From Atherix ibis (taxonomy: Eukaryota; Arthropoda; Insecta; Diptera; Athericidae): 64,000 bases of DNA. The stretch spans positions 63,960,951-64,024,950 of the forward strand of contig OY282608.1 of NCBI GenBank assembly GCA_958298945.1. Reading direction: 5' to 3'. The notes under the pieces were generated by a model, which saw only the letters and a program-made list of their open reading frames with translations, had not been told where the DNA came from and searched no databases. Positions 46,901 through 57,470 of this stretch are shown here, in pieces. Numbering within the stretch: position 1 is the first letter of the stretch; every line of letters begins with the position of its first letter. The position numbers and the translations under genes were made by a program.

Positions 46901-48663
46901 GTTGGTTAGTTGGTTTGTTGGTTTGTTGGTTTGTTGGTTTTTTGGTTTGTTGGTTTATTTGTTTGTTGGTTTGTTGGCTTGTTGGTTTGTTGGTTTGTTA
47001 GTTTGTTGGCTTGTTGGTTTGTTGGTTTGTTGGCTTGTTGGCTTGTTGGTTTGTTGGTTTCTTGGTTTATTTGTTTGTTGGTTTGTTGGTTCGTTGGTTT
47101 GTTGGTTTGTTTGTTTATTTGTTTGTTGGTTTATTAGTTTGAAGGTTTGTTGGTTTGTTGGTTTGTTGGTTTGTTGGTTTGTTGGATTGTTCGTTTGTTG
47201 GTTTGTTGGCTAATTGGTTTGTTGGTTTGTTGGTTTGTTGGTTTGTTGGTTTATTTGTTTGTTGGTTTGTTGGTTTGTTGGTTTGTTGGTTTATTTGTTT
47301 GTTGGTTTGTTGGTTTGTAGGTTTGTCGGTTTGTTGGTTTGTTGGTTTGTTGGTTTGTTCGTTTGTTGGTTTGTTGGTTAATTGGTTTGTTGGTTTGTTG
47401 GTTTGTTGGCTTGTCTGTTTGTTGGTTTGTTGGTTTTTTGGTTTGTTAGTTTGTTGGTTTGTTGGTTTGTTGGTTTGTTCGTTTGATGGTTTGTTGGTTT
47501 GTTGGTTTTTTGGTTTGTTGGTTTGTTGGATTGTTGGTTTGTTGGTTTGTTGGTTTGTTGGCTTGTTGGCTTGTTGGTTTGTTGGCTTGTTGGTTTGTTG
47601 GTTTGTTGGTTTTTTGGTTTGTTGGTTTATTTGTTTGTTGGTTTGTTGGTTTGTTCGTTTGTTGGTTTGTTGGTTAATTGGTTTGTTGGTTTGTTGGTTT
47701 CTTGGCTTGTCTGTTTGTTGGTTTGTTGGTTTTTTGGTTTGTTAGTTTGTTGGTTTGTTGGTTTGTTGGTTTGTTCGTTTGATGGCTTTTTGGTTTGTTG
47801 GTTTGTTGGCTTGTTGGCTTGTTGGTTTGTTGGTTTGTTGGTTTGTTGGCTTGTTGGCTTGTTGGTTTGTTGGTTTGTTGGTTTTTTGGTTTGTTGGTTT
47901 GTCGGTTTGTTGGTTTGTTGGTTTGTTGGTTTGTTGGTTTGTTCGTTTTTTGGTTTGTTGGTTTGGTGGTTAGTTGGTTTATTGGTTTGTTGGTTTGTTG
48001 GTTTTTTGGTTTGTTGGTTTATTTGTTTGTTGGTTTGTTTGCTTGTTGGTTTATTGGTTTGTTGGTTTGTTGGCTTGTTGGTTTGTTGGTTTGTTGGCTT
48101 GTTGGCTTGTTGGTTTGTTGGTTTGTTGGTTTGTTGGCTTGTTGGCTTGTTGGTTTGTTGGTTTCTTGGTTTATTTGTTTGTTGGTTTGTTTGTTTGTTG
48201 GTTTGTTGGTTTATTTGTTTGTTGGTTTGTTGGTTTGTTGGTTTGTTGGTTTGTTGGTTTGTTGGTTTGTTGGTTTGTTGGTTTGTTGGTTTGTTGGTTT
48301 GTTCGTTTGTTGGTTTGTTGGCTAATTGGTTTATTGGTTTGTTGGTTTGTTGGTTTGTTGGTTTGTTGGTTTGTTGGTTTGTTGGTTTATTTGTTTGTCG
48401 GTTTGTTGGTTTGTTGGTTTGTTGGTTTGTTGGTTTGTTCGTTTTTTGGTTTGTTGGTTTGTTGGTTTGTTGGCTTGTTGGTTTGTTGGTTTGTTGATTT
48501 GTTGGCTTGTTGGCTTGTTGGTTTGTTGGTTTCTTGGTTTATTTGTTTGTTGGTTTGTTGGCTTGTTGGTTTGTTGGTTTGTTGGTTTGTTGGTTTGTTG
48601 GTTTGTTGGTTTTTTGGTTTGTTGGTTTTTTGGTTTGTTGGTTTGTTGGTTTGTTGGTTTGTT

Positions 48664-48669
48664 TTTGTT
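48664..48669 (+). other. 6-base unit TTTGTT, copy 3
   Basis: Counterpart of 44,931 at offset 3,733, inside duplicated block copy 2. Confidence 0.9.
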
Positions 48670-49525
48670 GGTTTGTTGGTTTTTTGGTTTGTTGGTTTAT
48701 TTGTTTGTTGGTTTGTTGGCTTGTTGGTTTGTTGGTTTGTTGGTTTGTTGGCTTGTTGGTTTGTTGGTTTGTTGGTTTGTTGGTTTGTTGGCTTGTTGGT
48801 TTGTCGGTTTATTGGTTTGTTGGCTTGTTGGATTCTTGGTTTGTTGGTTTGTTGGTTTTTTGGTTTGTTGGTTTGTTGGTTTGTTAGTTTGTTGGTTTAT
48901 TTGTTTGTTGGTTTGTTGGCTTGTTGGTTTGTTGGTTTGTTCGCTTGTTGGCTTGTTGGTTTGTTGGTTTGTTGGTTTTTTGGTTTTTTGGTTTGTTGGT
49001 TAGTTGGTTTGTTGGTTTGTTGGTTTGTTGGTTTTTTGGTTTGTTGGTTTATTTGTTTGTTGGTTTGTTGGCTTGTTGGTTTGTTGGTTTGTTGGTTTGT
49101 TGGCTTGTTGGTTTGTTGGTTTGTTGGCTTGTTGGCTTGTTGGTTTGTTGGTTTCTTGGTTTATTTGTTTGTTGGTTTGTTGGTTCGTTGGTTTGTTGGT
49201 TTGTTTGTTTATTTGTTTGTTGGTTTATTAGTTTGAAGGTTTGTTGGTTTGTTGGTTTGTTGGTTTGTTGGATTGTTCGTTTGTTGGTTTGTTGGCTAAT
49301 TGGTTTGTTGTTTTGTTGGTTTGTTGGTTTGTTGGTTTGTTGGTTTATTTGTTTCTTGGTTTGTTGGTTTGTTGGTTTGTTGGTTTATTTGTTTGTTGGT
49401 TTGTTGGTTTGTAGGTTTGTCGGTTTGTTGGTTTGTTGGTTTGTTCGTTTGTTGGTTTGTTGATTAATTGGTTTGTTGGTTTGTTGGCTTGTTGGCTTGT
49501 CTGTTTGTTGGTTTGTTGGTTTTTT

Positions 49526-49532
49526 GTTTGTT
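49526..49532 (+). other. 7-base unit GTTTGTT, copy 2
   Basis: Counterpart of 45,793 in the second copy of the 3,733-offset duplication. Confidence 0.88.
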
Positions 49533-49589
49533 AGTTTGTTGGTTTGTTGGTTTGTTGGTTTGTTCGTTTGATGGTTTGTTGGTTTGTTG

Positions 49590-50234
49590 GTTTTTTGGTT
49601 TGTTGGATTGTTGGTTTGTTGGTTTGTTGGTTTGTTGGCTTGTTGGCTTGTTGGTTTGTTGGCTTGTTGGTTTGTTGGTTTGTTGGTTTTTTGGTTTGTT
49701 GGTTTATTTGTTTGTTGGTTTGTTGGCTTGTTGGTTTGTTGGTTTGTTGGTTTGTTGGCTTGTTGGTTTGTTGGTTTGTTGGCTCGTTGGCTTGTTGGTT
49801 TGTTGGTTTGTTGGCTTGTTGGCTTGTTGGTTTGTTGGTTTGTTGGTTTTTTGGTTTGTTGGTTTGTCGGTTTGTTGGTTTGTTGGTTTGTTGGTTTGTT
49901 GGTTTGTTGGTTTGTTGGTTTTTTGGTTTGTTGGTTTATTTGTTTGTTGGTTTGTTGGCTTGTTGGTTTGTTGGTTTGTTGGTTTGTTGGCTTGTTGGTT
50001 TGTTGGTTTGTTGGCTTGTTGGCTTGTTGGTTTGTTGGTTTATTGGTTTGTTGGTTTGCTGGCTTGTTGGTTTGTTGGTTTGTTGGCTTGTTGGTTTGTT
50101 GGTTTGTTGGTTTGTTGGCTTGTTGGTTTGTTGGCTTGTTGGCTTGTTGGTTTGTTGGTTTCTTGGTTTATTTGTTTGTTGGTTTGTTTGTTTGTTGGTT
50201 TGTTGGTTTATTTGTTTGTTGGTTTATTAGTTTG
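49590..50234 (+). repeat. Domain B segment rich in paired GGCTTGTT units
   Basis: This connecting segment has several GGCTTGTT pairs, a GGCTCGTT at 49,781 otherwise typical of 37-42 kb, and a GGTTTGCT-type unit near 50,057. Its right half (about 49,914-50,234) resembles about 54,700-55,014 (offset about 4,780). Confidence 0.65.
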
Positions 50235-51960
50235 AAGGTTTGTTGGTTTGTTGGTTTGTTGGTTTGTTGGTTTGTTGGTTTGTTGGTTTGTTCGTTTGTT
50301 GGTTTGTTGGCTAATTGGTTTATTGGTTTGTTGGTTTGTTGGTTTGTTGGTTTGTTGGTTTGTTGGTTTGTTGGTTTATTTGTTTGTTGGTTTGTTGGTT
50401 TGTTGGTTTGCTGGTTTATTTGTTTGTAGGTTTGTTGGTTTATTGGTTTGTTGGTTTCTTGGTTTGTTGGTTTGTTGGTTTGTTCGTTTGTTGGTTTGTT
50501 GGTTAATTGGTTTGTTGGTTTGTTGGTTTGTTGGCTTGTTGGTTTGTTGGGTTGTTGGATTTTTGGTTTGTTAGTTTGTTGGTTTGTTGGTTTGTTGGTT
50601 TGTGCGTTTGATGGTTTGTTGGTTTGTCGGTTTTTTGGTTTGTTGGTTTGTTAGATTGTTGGTTTCTTGGTTTGTTCGTTTGTTGGTTTGTTGGCTTGTT
50701 GGCTTGTTGGCTTGTTGGTTTGTTGGCTTGTTGGTTTGTTGGTTTGTTGGTTTTTTGGTTTGTTGGTTTATTTGTTTGTTGGTTTGTTGGCTTGTTGGTT
50801 TGTTGGTTTGTTGGTTTGTTGGCTTGTTGGTTTGTTGGTTTGTTGGCTTGTTGGCTTGTTGGTTTGTTGGTTTGTTGGTTTGTTGGCTTGTTGGTTTGTT
50901 GGTTTGTTGGCTTTTTGGTTTGTTGGTTTGTCGGTTTGTTGGTTTGTTGGTTTATTTGTTTGTTGGTTTGTTGGCTTGTTGGTTTGTTGGTTTGTTGGTT
51001 TGTTGGTTTGTTGGTTTGTTGGTTTGTTGGTTTTTTGGTTTGTTGGTTTGTTGGTTTGTTGGTTTGTTGGTTTGTTTTTGTTGGTTTGTTGGTTTTTTGG
51101 TTTGTTGGTTTATTTGTTTGTTGGTTTGTTGGCTTGTTGGTTTGTTGGTTTGTTGGTTTGTTGGCTTGTTGGTTTGTTGGTTTGTTGGTTTGTTGGCTTG
51201 TTGGTTTGTCGGTTTATTGGTTTGTTGGCTTGTTGGCTTGTTGGTTTGTTGGTTTGTTGGTTTTTTGGTTTGTTGGTTTGTTGGTTTGTTAGTTTGTTGG
51301 TTTATTTGTTTGTTGGTTTGTTGGCTTGTTGGTTTGTTGGTTTGTTCGCTTGTTGGCTTGTTGGTTTGTTGGTTTGTTGGTTTTTTGGTTTGTTGGTTTG
51401 TTGGTTAGTTGGTTTGTTGGTTTGTTGGTTTGTTGGTTTTTTGGTTTGTTTATTTATTTGTTTGTTGGTTTGTTGGCTTGTTGGTTTGTTGGTTTGTTGG
51501 TTTGTTGGCTTGTTGGTTTGTTGGTTTGTTGGCTTGTTGGCTTGTTGGTTTGTTGGTTTCTTGGTTTATTTGTTTGTTGGTTTGTTGGTTCGTTGGTTTG
51601 TTGGTTTGTTTGTTTATTTGTTTGTTGGTTTATTAGTTTGAAGGTTTGTTGGTTTGTTGGTTTGTTGGTTTGTTGGTTTGTTGGATTGTTCGTTTGTTGG
51701 TTTGTTGGCTAATTGGTTTGTTGGTTTGTTGGTTTGTTGGTTTGTTGGTTTGTTGGTTTATTTGTTTGTTGGTTTGTTGGTTTGTAGGTTTGTCGGTTTG
51801 TTGGTTTGTTGGTTTGTTGGTTTGTTGGTTTGTTCGTTTGTTGGTTTGTTGGTTAATTGGTTTGTTGGTTTGTTGGTTTGTTGGCTTGTCTGTTTGTTGG
51901 TTTTTTGGTTTGTTAGTTTGTTGGTTTGTTGGTTTGTTGGTTTGTTCGTTTGATGGTTTG
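50234..51960 (+). repeat. Domain B 1.87 kb tandem duplication, copy 1
   Basis: GAA marks 50234 and 51640 correspond to 52096 and 53510. The offset is 1,862 at the first and 1,870 afterwards, so the copies differ by one octamer near the left end. The rare units TGTGCG (near 50,602), GTTAGATTG and the 6-base unit (51,077) are all shared with the second copy. Confidence 0.88.
51077..51082 (+). other. 6-base unit TTTGTT, copy 4
   Basis: Same lesion, in copy 1 of the 1.87 kb tandem duplication. Confidence 0.9.
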
Positions 51961-52095
51961 TTGGCTTGTTGGTTTGTTGGTTTGTTGGTTTGTTGGCTTG
52001 TTGGCTTGTTGGTTTGTTGGTTTCTTGGTTTATTTGTTTGTTGGTTTGTTTGTTTGTTAGTTTGTTGGTTTATTTGTTTGTTGGTTTATTAGTTT

Positions 52096-53830
52096 GAAGG
52101 TTTGTTGGTTTGTTGGTTTGTTGGTTTGTTGGTTTGTTGGTTTGTTGGTTTGTTGGTTTGTTCGTTTGTTGGTTTGTTGGCTAATTGGTTTATTGGTTTG
52201 TTGGTTTGTTGGTTTGTTGGTTTGTTGGTTTGTTGGTTTGTTGGTTTATTTGTTTGTTGGTTTGTTGGTTTGTTGGTTTGCTGGTTTATTTGTTTGTAGG
52301 TTTGTTGGTTTATTGGTTTGTTGGTTTCTTGGTTTGTTGGTTTGTTGGTTTGTTCGTTTGTTGGTTTGTTGGTTAATTGGTTTGTTGGTTTGTTGGTTTG
52401 TTGGCTTGTTGGTTTGTTGGGTTGTTGGATTTTTGGTTTGTTAGTTTGTTGGTTTGTTGGTTTGTTGGTTTGTGCGTTTGATGGTTTGTTGGTTTGTCGG
52501 TTTTTTGGTTTGTTGGTTTGTTAGATTGTTGGTTTCTTGGTTTGTTCGTTTGTTGGTTTGTTGGCTTGTTGGCTTGTTGGCTTGTTGGTTTGTTGGCTTG
52601 TTGGCTTGTTGGTTTGTTGGTTTTTTGGTTTGTTGGTTTATTTGTTTGTTGGTTTGTTGGCTTGTTGGTTTGTTGGTTTGTTGGTTTGTTGGCTTGTTAA
52701 TTTGTTGGTTTGTTGGCTTGTTGGCTTGTTGGTTTGTTGGTTTGTTGGTTTGTTGGCTTGTTGGTTTGTTGGTTTGTTGGCTTTTTGGTTTGTTGGTTTG
52801 TCGGTTTGTTGGTTTGTTGGTTTATTTGTTTGTTGGTTTGTTGGCTTGTTGGTTTGTTGGTTTGTTGGTTTGTTGGTTTGTTGGTTTGTTGGTTTGTTGG
52901 TTTTTTGGTTTGTTGGTTTGTTGGTTTGTTGGTTTGTTGGTTTGTTTTTGTTGGTTTGTTGGTTTTTTGGTTTGTTGGTTTATTTGTTTGTTGGTTTGTT
53001 GGCTTGTTGGTTTGTTGGTTTGTTGGTTTGTTGGCTTGTTGGTTTGTTGGTTTGTTGGTTTGTTGGCTTGTTGGTTTGTCGGTTTATTGGTTTGTTGGCT
53101 TGTTGGCTTGTTGGTTTGTTGGTTTGTTGGTTTTTTGGTTTGTTGGTTTGTTGGTTTGTTAGTTTGTTGGTTTATTTGTTTGTTGGTTTGTTGGCTTGTT
53201 GGTTTGTTGGTTTGTTCGCTTGTTGGCTTGTTGGTTTGTTGGTTTGTTGGTTTTTTGGTTTGTTGGTTTGTTGGTTAGTTGGTTTGTTGGTTTGTTGGTT
53301 TGTTGGTTTTTTGGTTTGTTGGTTTATTTGTTTGTTGGTTTGTTGGCTTGTTGGTTTGTTGGTTTGTTGGTTTGTTGGCTTGTTGGTTTGTTGGTTTGTT
53401 GGCTTGTTGGCTTGTTGGTTTGTTGGTTTCTTGGTTTATTTGTTTGTTGGTTTGTTGGTTCGTTGGTTTGTTGGTTTGTTTGTTTATTTGTTTGTTGGTT
53501 TATTAGTTTGAAGGTTTGTTGGTTTGTTGGTTTGTTGGTTTGTTGGTTTGTTGGATTGTTCGTTTGTTGGTTTGTTGGCTAATTGGTTTGTTGGTTTGTT
53601 GGTTTGTTGGTTTGTTGGTTTGTTGGTTTGTTGGTTTATTTGTTTGTTGGTTTGTTGGTTTGTAGGTTTGTCGGTTTGTTGGTTTGTTGGTTTGTTGGTT
53701 TGTTCGTTTGTTGGTTTGTTGGTTAATTGGTTTGTTGGTTTGTTGGTTTGTTGGCTTGTCTGTTTGTTGGTTTTTTGGTTTGTTAGTTTGTTGGTTTGTT
53801 GGTTTGTTGGTTTGTTCGTTTGATGGTTTG
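52096..53830 (+). repeat. Domain B 1.87 kb tandem duplication, copy 2
   Basis: Counterpart of 50,234-51,960. Visible differences are a GGCTTGTT near 52,602, an AATTTG near 52,699 and a replaced unit near 51,447 of copy 1 (TTTATTTATTTG against TTGGTTTATTTG). The 6-base unit lies at 52,947, exactly 1,870 from its partner. Confidence 0.88.
52947..52952 (+). other. 6-base unit TTTGTT, copy 5
   Basis: Same lesion, in copy 2 of the 1.87 kb duplication, exactly 1,870 after its partner. Confidence 0.9.
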
Positions 53831-55420
53831 TTGGTTTGTTGGTTTTTTGGTTTGTTGGTTTGTTGGATTGTTGAATTGTTGGTTTGTTGGTTTGTTGGCT
53901 TGTTGGCTTGTTGGTTTGTTGGCTTGTTGGTTTGTTGGTTTGTTGGTTTTTTGGTTTGTTGGTTTATTTGTTTGTTGGTTTGTTGGCTTGTTGGTTTGTT
54001 GGTTTGTTGGTTTGTTGGCTTGTTGGTTTGTTGGTTTGTTGGTTAATTGGTTTGTTGGTTTGTTGGTTTGTTGGCTTGTCTGTTTGTTGGTTTGTTGGTT
54101 TTTTGGTTTGTTAGTTTGTTGGTTTGTTGGTTTGTTGGTTTGTTCGTTTGATGATTTGTTGGTTTGTTGGCTTGTTGGTTTGTTGGTTTGTTGGTTAATT
54201 GGTTTGTTGGTTTGTTGGTTTGTTGGCTTGTCTGTTTGTTGGTTTGTTGGTTTTTTGGTTTGTTAGTTTGTTGGTTTGTTGGTTTGTTGGTTTGTTTGTT
54301 TGATGATTTGTTGGTTTGTTGGTTTTTTGGTTTGTTGGTTTGTTGGATTGTTGGGTTGTTGGTTTGTTGGTTTGTTGGCTTGTTGGCTTGTTGGTTTGTT
54401 GGCTTGTTGTTTTGTTGGTTTGTTGGTTTTTTGGTTTGTTGGTTTATTTGTTTGTTGGTTTGTTGGCTTGTTGGTTTGTTGGTTTGTTGGTTTGTTGGTT
54501 TGTTGGCTTGTTGGTTTGTTGGTTTGTTGGCTTGTTGGCTTGTTGGTTTGTTGGTTTGTTGGCTTGTTGGCTTGTTGGTTTGTTGGTTTGTTGGTTTTTT
54601 GGTTTGTTGGTTTGTCGGTTTGTTGGTTTGTTGGTTTGTTGCTTTGTTGGTTTGTTCGTTTTTTGGTTTGTTGGTTTGTTGGTTAGTTGGTTTGTTGGTT
54701 TGTTGGTTTGTTGGTTTTTTGGTTTGTTGGTTTATTTGTTTGTTGGTTTGTTGGCTTGTTGGTTTGTTGGTTTGTTGGTTTGTTGGCTTGTTGGTTTGTT
54801 GGTTTGTTGGCTTGTTGGCTTGTTGGTTTGTTGGTTTATTGGTTTGTTGGTTTGCTGGCTTGTTGGTTTGTTGGTTTGTTGGCTTGTTGGTTTGTTGGTT
54901 TGTTGGTTTGTTGGCTTGTTGGCTTGTTGGTTTGTTGGTTTCTTGGTTTATTTGTTTGTTGGTTTGTTTGTTTGTTGGTTTGTTGGTTTATTTGTTTGTT
55001 GGTTTATTAGTTTGAAGGTTTGTTGGTTTGTTGGTTTGTTGGTTTGTTGGTTTGTTGGTTTGTTGGTTTGTTGGTTTGTTCGTTTGTTGGTTTGTTGGCT
55101 AATTGGTTTATTGGTTTGTTGGTTTGTTGGTTTGTTGGTTTGTTGGTTTGTTGGTTTATTTGTTTGTTGGTTTGTTGGTTTGTTGGTTTGTTGGTTTATT
55201 TGTTTGTAGGTTTGTTGGTTTATTGGTTTGTTGGTTTGTTGGTTTGTTCGTTTGTTGGTTTGTTGGTTAATTGGTTTGTTGGTTTGTTGGTTTGTTGGCT
55301 TGTTGGTTTGTTGGGTTGTTGAATTTTTGGTTTGTTAGTTTGTTGGTTTGTTGGTTTGTTGGTTTGTTCGTTTGATGGTTTGTTGGTTTGTCGGTTTTTT
55401 GGTTTGTTGGTTTGTTAGTT
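53830..55420 (+). repeat. Domain B mosaic end segment
   Basis: This segment combines pieces of earlier blocks. It includes a 152-base tandem duplication, a part resembling 49.9-50.6 kb (GAA 55014 against 50234), and a left copy of the 55,060-57,470 duplication. GAATTTTTGG near 55,321 replaces the GGATTTTTGG of 50,558 and 52,428. Confidence 0.7.
54035..54340 (+). repeat. 152-base tandem duplication (19 octamers)
   Basis: GTTAATTGG at about 54,042 recurs at 54,194, CTTGTCTG at 54,078 recurs at about 54,229, and GATGATTTG at 54,150 recurs at 54,302, all about 152 apart. The second copy has TTTGTTTGAT where the first has TTCGTTTGAT. Confidence 0.8.
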
Positions 55421-57470
55421 TGTTGGTTTCTTGGTTTGTTGGTTTGTTGGTTTGTTGATTTGTTGATTTGTTGGTTTGTTGGCATGTTGGTTTGTTGGTT
55501 TGTTGGTTTGTTGGCTTGTTGGTTTGTTGGTTTGTTGGCTTGTTGTCTTGTTAGTTGGTTGGTTTGTTGGTTTTTTGGGTTGTTGGCTTGTTGGTTTGTT
55601 GGCTTGTTGGCTTATTGGTTTGTTGTTTTGTTGGTTTGTTGGCTTGTTGGCTTGCTGGTTTGTTGGTTTGTTGGCTTGTTTATTTGTTGGTTTGTTGGCT
55701 TGTTGGATTGTTGTTTTGTTGGTTTGTTGGTTTGTTGGCTTGTTGGGTTGTTGGTTTGTTAGTTTGTTGGCTTTTTGGTTACTTGGTTTGTTGGTTTGTT
55801 GGTTTGTTGGCTTGTTGGTTTGTTGGTTTGTTGGTTTGTTGGTTTGTTGGTTTGTTGGCTTGTTGGTTTGTTGGTTTGATGGCTTGTTGGTTTGTTGGTT
55901 TGTTGGCTTGTTGGTTACTTAGTTTGTTGGTTTGTTGGTTTGTTGGTTTGTTGGTTAGTTGGCTTGTTGGCTTGTTGGTTTGTTGGTTAGTTCGTTTGTT
56001 GGTTTGTTAGTTTATTGGTTTGTTGGCTTGTTGGCTTGTTGGTTTATTTGTTTGTTGGTTTGTTGGCTTGTTGGTTTGTTGGTTTGTTGATTTGTTGGCT
56101 TGTTGGTTTGTTGGTTTGTTGGCTTGTTGGTTTGTTGGTTTGTTGGCTTGTTGGTTACTTAATTTGTTGGTTTGTTGGCATGTTGGTTTGTTGGTTTGTT
56201 GGTTTGTTGGCTTGTTGGTTTGTTTGTTTGTTGGCTTGTTGGCATGTTGGTTTGTTGGTTTGTTGGTTTGTTGGCTTGTTGGTTTGTTGGTTTGTTGGCT
56301 TGCTGGTTTGTTAGTTTGTTGGTTTGTTGGTTTGTTGGTTTGTTGGTTTGTTGGTTTGTTGGTTTATTTGTTTGTTGGTTTGTTGGTTTGTTGGTTTGTT
56401 GGCTTGTTGGCTTGTTGGTTTGTTGGTTTGTTGGCTTGTTGGCTTGTTGGTTTGTTGGTTTGTTGGTTTGTTGGCTTGTTGGCTTGTTAGTTTGTTGGTT
56501 TCTTGGTTTGTTGGTTTGTTGGCTTGTTGGCTTGTTGCTTTGTTGGTTTGTTGGTTTGTTGGCTTGTTGGCTTGTTGGTTTGTTAGTTTGTTAGTTTGTT
56601 AGCTTTTTGGTTACATGGTTTGTTGGTTTGTTGGTTTGTTGGCTTGTTGGTTTGTTGGCTTGTTGGTTTGTTGGTTTGTTGGTTTGTTGGCTTGTTGGCT
56701 TGTTGGTTTGTTGGTTTGTTGGTTTGTTGGTTTGTTGGTTTTTTGGTTTGTTGGTTTATTTGTTTGTTGGTTTGTTGGCTTGTTGGTTTGTTGGTTTGTT
56801 GGTTTGTTGGCTTGTTGGTTTGTTGGTTTGTTGGTTTGTTGGCTTGTTGGCTTGTTGGTTTGTTGGTTTGTTGGCTTGTTGGCTTGTTGGTTTGTTGGTT
56901 TGTTGGTTTTTTGGTTTGTTGGTTTGTTGGTTTGTTGGTTTGTTGGTTTGTTGGTTTATTTGTTTGTTGGTTTGTTGGCTTGTTGGTTTGTTGGTTTGTT
57001 GGCTTGTTGGATTGTTGGTTTGTTGGTTTGTTGGTTTTTTGGTTTTTTGGTTTTTTGGTTTGTTGGTTTGTTGGTTTGTTGGTTTGTTGGTTTGTTGGTT
57101 TGTTGGTTTGTTGGTTTGTTGGTTTTTTGGTTTGTTGGTTTATTTGTTTGTTGGTTTGTTGGCTTGTTGGTTTGTTGGTTTGTTGGTTTGTTGGGTTGTT
57201 GGTTTTTTGGTTTGTTGGTTTGTTGGCTTGTTGGCTTGCTGGTTTGTTGGTTTGTTGGCTTGTTTATTTGTTGGTTTGTTGGCTTGTTGGATTGTTGTTT
57301 TGTTGGTTAGTTGGTTTGTTGGCTTGTTGGGTTGTTGGTTTGTTAGTTTGTTGGCTTTTTGGTTACTTGGTTTGTTGGTTTGTTGGTTTGTTGGCTTGTT
57401 AGTTTGTTGCCTTGTTGGTTTGTTGGTTTGTTGGCTTGTTGGCTTGTTGGTTTGTTTGTTTGTTGGTTTG
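55060..57470 (+). repeat. 2.4 kb duplication, copy 1
   Basis: This matches about 59,165-61,680. The offset is 4,104 from 55,080 to at least 56,490 (TTAC 55779, 55915 and 56155 pair with 59883, 60019 and 60259). It is then 4,192 and 4,184 at TTAC 56611 and 57363, reflecting whole-octamer insertions. The unit order over 56,020-56,490 appears the same as over 60,124-60,594. Confidence 0.87.
55420..57470 (+). repeat. A-like block C1
   Basis: Domain A marks reappear: two GATTTGTT units and GGCATG near 55,457-55,485, then TTAC at 55779, 55915, 56155 and 57363. A private form, TTACATGG, is at 56611. TTACTTAA at 56155 also differs from domain A. The block is copied at 59,526-61,680. Confidence 0.85.

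Larger units (their letters stand above)
46905..49590 (+). repeat. Domain B duplicated block, copy 2
   Basis: Counterpart of 43,170-45,860 at offset 3,733, with the 6-base unit at 48,664 and the 7-base unit at 49,526. It diverges from copy 1 beyond about 49,590, where extra GGCTTGTT pairs appear. Confidence 0.85.
42460..55420 (+). repeat. Satellite domain B (GAAGG/CTTGTCTG subfamily)
   Basis: No GGTTACTT or GGCATGTT unit was found here. The domain has its own marks. GTTTGAAGG has its GAA at 43408, 45502, 46077, 47141, 49235, 50234, 51640, 52096, 53510 and 55014. CTTGTCTG occurs near 43.68, 43.98, 45.77, 46.35, 46.65, 47.41, 47.71, 49.50, 51.89, 53.76, 54.08 and 54.23 kb. A 6-base TTTGTT unit occurs five times. 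GCTAATTGG replaces most of the GTTAATTGG of domain A just after GAAGG. The octamer and its orientation are unchanged. Confidence 0.9.
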
